A stretch of DNA of 64,000 bases from Burkholderia cepacia (lineage in GTDB: Bacteria > Pseudomonadota > Gammaproteobacteria > Burkholderiales > Burkholderiaceae): NCBI RefSeq assembly GCF_001039005.1, contig NZ_LDWR01000042.1, positions 1 to 64,000 on the forward strand, given 5' to 3'. The notes under the pieces are model-generated. The model saw only the letters and a program-made list of their open reading frames with translations, ran no database searches and was not told where the DNA came from. How positions within the stretch are numbered: position 1 is the stretch's first letter; each line of letters begins with the position of its first letter. Below are positions 61,774-64,000 of the stretch, piece after piece. Made by a program: the position numbers and the translations under genes.

Positions 61774-63297
61774 TCACATGATCGCGCCGCGCAGCCACGG
61801 CACGAACTCGCGTTCGCCGATGCCGTTCTCCTCGCTGCAGGTCTTCAGCCCGGACGCGACATCGAGCATCAGCCGGAACAGCCGCGCGCCCGCGTCGTCG
61901 ACGGTCAGCGAACCGGTGACGATCCCGCCGCTGTCGAAATCCATGTCCGATCGCATCCGCTCGTACAGGCCGGTCGTCGTCGCGATCTTGACCGTCGGCA
62001 CCGGTTTCGACCCGAACACCGAACCGCGCCCCGTGGTGAAGCAGACGAGATTCGCGCCGCCGGCGATCTGCCCGGTCGCCGACACGGGGTCGTAGCCGGG
62101 CGTATCCATGAACACGAGGCCGGGCTGCCGCACCGGCTCCGCGTAGTCGTAGACGGCGCGAAGCGTCGAGCGTCCGCCTTTCGACACCGCGCCGAGCGAT
62201 TTCTCGAGAATGGTGGTGATGCCGCCGGCGATATTTCCGGGTGACGGGTTGTTGTTCATTTCGCCGCCGTTGTCGGCGACGTAGCGCTCCCACCATTGCA
62301 ACCTGCCGCGCAGGCGCTCGGCCACGTCGCGCGACGCCGCACGCGCGATCAGCAGATGCTCCGCGCCGTAGATCTCGGGCGTCTCGGACAGAATCGCGGT
62401 TCCGCCGTTGCGCACCAGCAGATCGACAGCCGCGCCGAGCGCCGGGTTCGCGGTCATCCCGGAGTAGCCGTCGGACCCGCCGCATTGCAGGCCGACCGTC
62501 AGCCGCGAGGCCGGCACGGCGCTGCGACGGGCGCCATCGGCCGCCTCCAGCAACTCGCGCACGATCGACACGCCGCGGGCAACGGTGTCGCGCACGCCGC
62601 CCTCGTCCTGGATGACCAGCGTGCGGACCGTGCCCGGCGCGGACGCCTCGAGCCGTGCCGCGAGCGCCCGGACCTGGTTGACCTCGCAACCGAGGCCGAC
62701 GAACAGCACGCCGGCGAAATTCGGGTTGCGCGCGTAGCCGACGAGCGTACGCCGCAGCAGTTCGACCCCGTCCCCGGTGGCCGACATCCCGCAACCGCTC
62801 TGATGGGTGATCGCGACGACGCCGTCGACATGGCCGAACGCGTCGAGCGCATCGTGCCGGTACGCATCGGCGATCGCGTGGCATACGCTCGCCGAACAAT
62901 TGACGCTCGCGATCACGCCGATGTAGTTGCGGGTGCCCACGCTGCCGTCGGGCCGCACGAATCCGTCGAAGGTATCGCCGCGGTCGGCCGGTGCGTCGGA
63001 CGCCGCGCCGACGGGCTCGTCGTCGTGCGCATGCCGCTCGGGCATCCCGACGTTGTGCACGTGCACGTGCTCGCCCGCGGCGATGTCGCGCAGCGCGATG
63101 CCGATCGACTGGCCGCACTTGACGATCCGCTCGCCGCGCGCGATCGGCGCCGTGGCGATCTTGTGGCCGGCCGGCACCGCGGCCGCGAGCCGCAGCGGCG
63201 TGCCGCTCACGTTGATCGGCCCGTCCGCCGCCAGCGCGTCGAGCGCGACGGCGACGTTGTCGTTGCGATGAAGGATCACGACTGCCGGCTGGTTCAC
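61774..63297 (-). CDS. uxaA: UxaA-family altronate (sugar acid) dehydratase
   Basis: A 507-residue iron-dependent dehydratase of the UxaA/GarD family. The N-terminal SAF-like domain (about 10-85, HVHVHNVG) is followed by the catalytic part with GTRNYIGVIASVNCSASV, HQSGCG, GLGCEVNQ and GLQCGGSDGYSG. The start is GTG at 63297, overlapping the UxaB-like stop as GTGA. It most likely dehydrates D-altronate to 2-keto-3-deoxygluconate; galactarate dehydratase is the main alternative. The adjacent oxidoreductase favours UxaA. Confidence 0.87.
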   Translation of the reverse strand: MNQPAVVILHRNDNVAVALDALAADGPINVSGTPLRLAAAVPAGHKIATAPIARGERIVKCGQSIGIALRDIAAGEHVHVHNVGMPERHAHDDEPVGAASDAPADRGDTFDGFVRPDGSVGTRNYIGVIASVNCSASVCHAIADAYRHDALDAFGHVDGVVAITHQSGCGMSATGDGVELLRRTLVGYARNPNFAGVLFVGLGCEVNQVRALAARLEASAPGTVRTLVIQDEGGVRDTVARGVSIVRELLEAADGARRSAVPASRLTVGLQCGGSDGYSGMTANPALGAAVDLLVRNGGTAILSETPEIYGAEHLLIARAASRDVAERLRGRLQWWERYVADNGGEMNNNPSPGNIAGGITTILEKSLGAVSKGGRSTLRAVYDYAEPVRQPGLVFMDTPGYDPVSATGQIAGGANLVCFTTGRGSVFGSKPVPTVKIATTTGLYERMRSDMDFDSGGIVTGSLTVDDAGARLFRLMLDVASGLKTCSEENGIGEREFVPWLRGAIM

Positions 63298-64000
63298 GAT
63301 GGGGTTCTCCCTGTGGTTGCGCCGCTCATCGGATCGCAGCGGGCGGCGATGTGCCGCAAGCGCGGCTGCTCGGCCGGCAGCGCCAGCGAAGCCGCGAGCG
63401 CGAGCAGCGGTTCGATCCGCCGCGCCGCCTTCTCGCGATGGTTGCCGGCGATATCGGCGAGACGATGGGCGAGATACGGATTGAGAAAGCGCTCGCGCAC
63501 GCTGTCGACGTAGCGTTCGGCCGTTTCGCGCAAGCCCAGCGCGGCGAATACCGGCGCGACTTCATCGCGCCACACGGCTTCGAGGCCGTCGCGCAACCGC
63601 GTGTCGTTCATCGCGTCGAGCACCGTTTCCGATTCGGGCCGCCCCGTGACGAGCCACTGCTCCGCGAGCCAGCTGTGCCCGAGGTTGAGGAAAAACAGCT
63701 TCAGGCGCTCGTGGCTGCGCAAATCGTCGGTGACGACGATCTGCGCGTGCCGGCACGGCAGCGTCATGCCGGCACGCCGTTCGATCGCCCACAGCGCGTA
63801 GGGCTCCGCAACCGCGCCGACCGGATGGATCGGCTCGGACACGATGCGGTCGACGAGCGAGTTGACCCAGATGCAGCGGTTATGCAGATAGTCGGTGAAC
63901 GCGTCGGGCAGCCGCCATTGGCGCGCGAGGTCGAGCACGATGTCGCGCAGCGTGTCGCCGTTGTCCGCGACCAGTTCACAAGGCAACACGGTAACGCCGT
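63294..64000 (-). CDS. uxaB: Mannitol dehydrogenase-family oxidoreductase (UxaB tagaturonate reductase-like), 3' part
   Basis: The C-terminal 235 or so residues of a longer NAD-dependent sugar-acid reductase; the gene continues past the right edge. The first visible residues VTVLPCELVADNG contain the family motif PCELxxNG that precedes the catalytic helix region (WVNSLVDRIV). The frame stays open to the edge, so the GTG near 63989 is not taken as a start. It overlaps the UxaA-like gene, consistent with a uxaBA operon. Confidence 0.85.
   Translation of the reverse strand, partial: GVTVLPCELVADNGDTLRDIVLDLARQWRLPDAFTDYLHNRCIWVNSLVDRIVSEPIHPVGAVAEPYALWAIERRAGMTLPCRHAQIVVTDDLRSHERLKLFFLNLGHSWLAEQWLVTGRPESETVLDAMNDTRLRDGLEAVWRDEVAPVFAALGLRETAERYVDSVRERFLNPYLAHRLADIAGNHREKAARRIEPLLALAASLALPAEQPRLRHIAARCDPMSGATTGRTPS

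Overview
The window is a GC-rich, densely coded proteobacterial segment that reads as Burkholderia, most likely an accessory replicon of the Burkholderia cepacia complex. The main reason is gene order. A LysR regulator is followed by a fatty-acid-centred biosynthetic locus of about 26 kb. From memory, this matches the shvR-afc locus (BCAS0225 down to BCAS0201) on the third replicon of B. cenocepacia, which also carries a large trimeric autotransporter nearby. That identification rests on recall of synteny, not on a search.

Layout, left to right. (1) 1-2443: N-terminal part of a trimeric autotransporter adhesin on the minus strand, cut by the window edge inside a repetitive stalk. (2) 2444-3886: gene-poor, AT-richer gap. 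(3) 3887-7522: response regulator (REC plus AraC HTH), 7TMR-DISM sensor kinase and a cupin. (4) 7542-7832: a 291-bp non-coding element with perfect 32-bp terminal inverted repeats, abutting the stop codon of the LysR gene. (5) 7830-35327: LysR regulator and the afc-like locus. It holds a fatty acyl-AMP ligase, ACP, three thiolase-fold proteins, two diiron proteins, a membrane desaturase, an amino-acid-decarboxylase-type PLP enzyme paired with an AMP ligase, acyl-CoA dehydrogenases, a citrate-synthase-fold protein, a methyltransferase, an Fe/2OG oxygenase, an FAD oxidase and two ABC export systems. One export system has a LolA-like periplasmic protein and a putative outer-membrane barrel. (6) 35386-47275: a ten-gene minus-strand block for uptake and oxidation of an amine- or opine-like compound (SBP, two permeases, fused double ATPase, aldehyde dehydrogenase, PuuB-like oxidase, HcnABC/opine-oxidase-like trio, AraC regulator). 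(7) 47759-57561: cupin, chemoreceptor with a FliA-type promoter, haloacid dehalogenase, acetyltransferase, hydroxyacid dehydrogenase, omega-aminotransferase, Lrp regulator, semialdehyde dehydrogenase and aspartoacylase-like hydrolase. (8) 57726-64000: diguanylate cyclase, a PAP2 phosphatase lipoprotein with an autotransporter-type repeat, and a hexuronate (UxaA/UxaB-like) pair cut by the right edge.

The afc-like locus appears to activate a fatty acid, carry it on a free-standing ACP, condense or trim it with unusual KASIII-fold proteins, oxidise it repeatedly with iron and flavin enzymes, and export a lipidic product across both membranes. No multimodular NRPS or PKS is present. Regions 6 and 7 look co-regulated: several of their intergenic regions share sequence blocks not explained by coding. 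The best non-obvious signals are these shared cis-elements, the palindromic element at 7542-7832, and the three thiolase-fold proteins that share a Gly-His in place of the usual Gly-Asn and lose the other catalytic residues stepwise.
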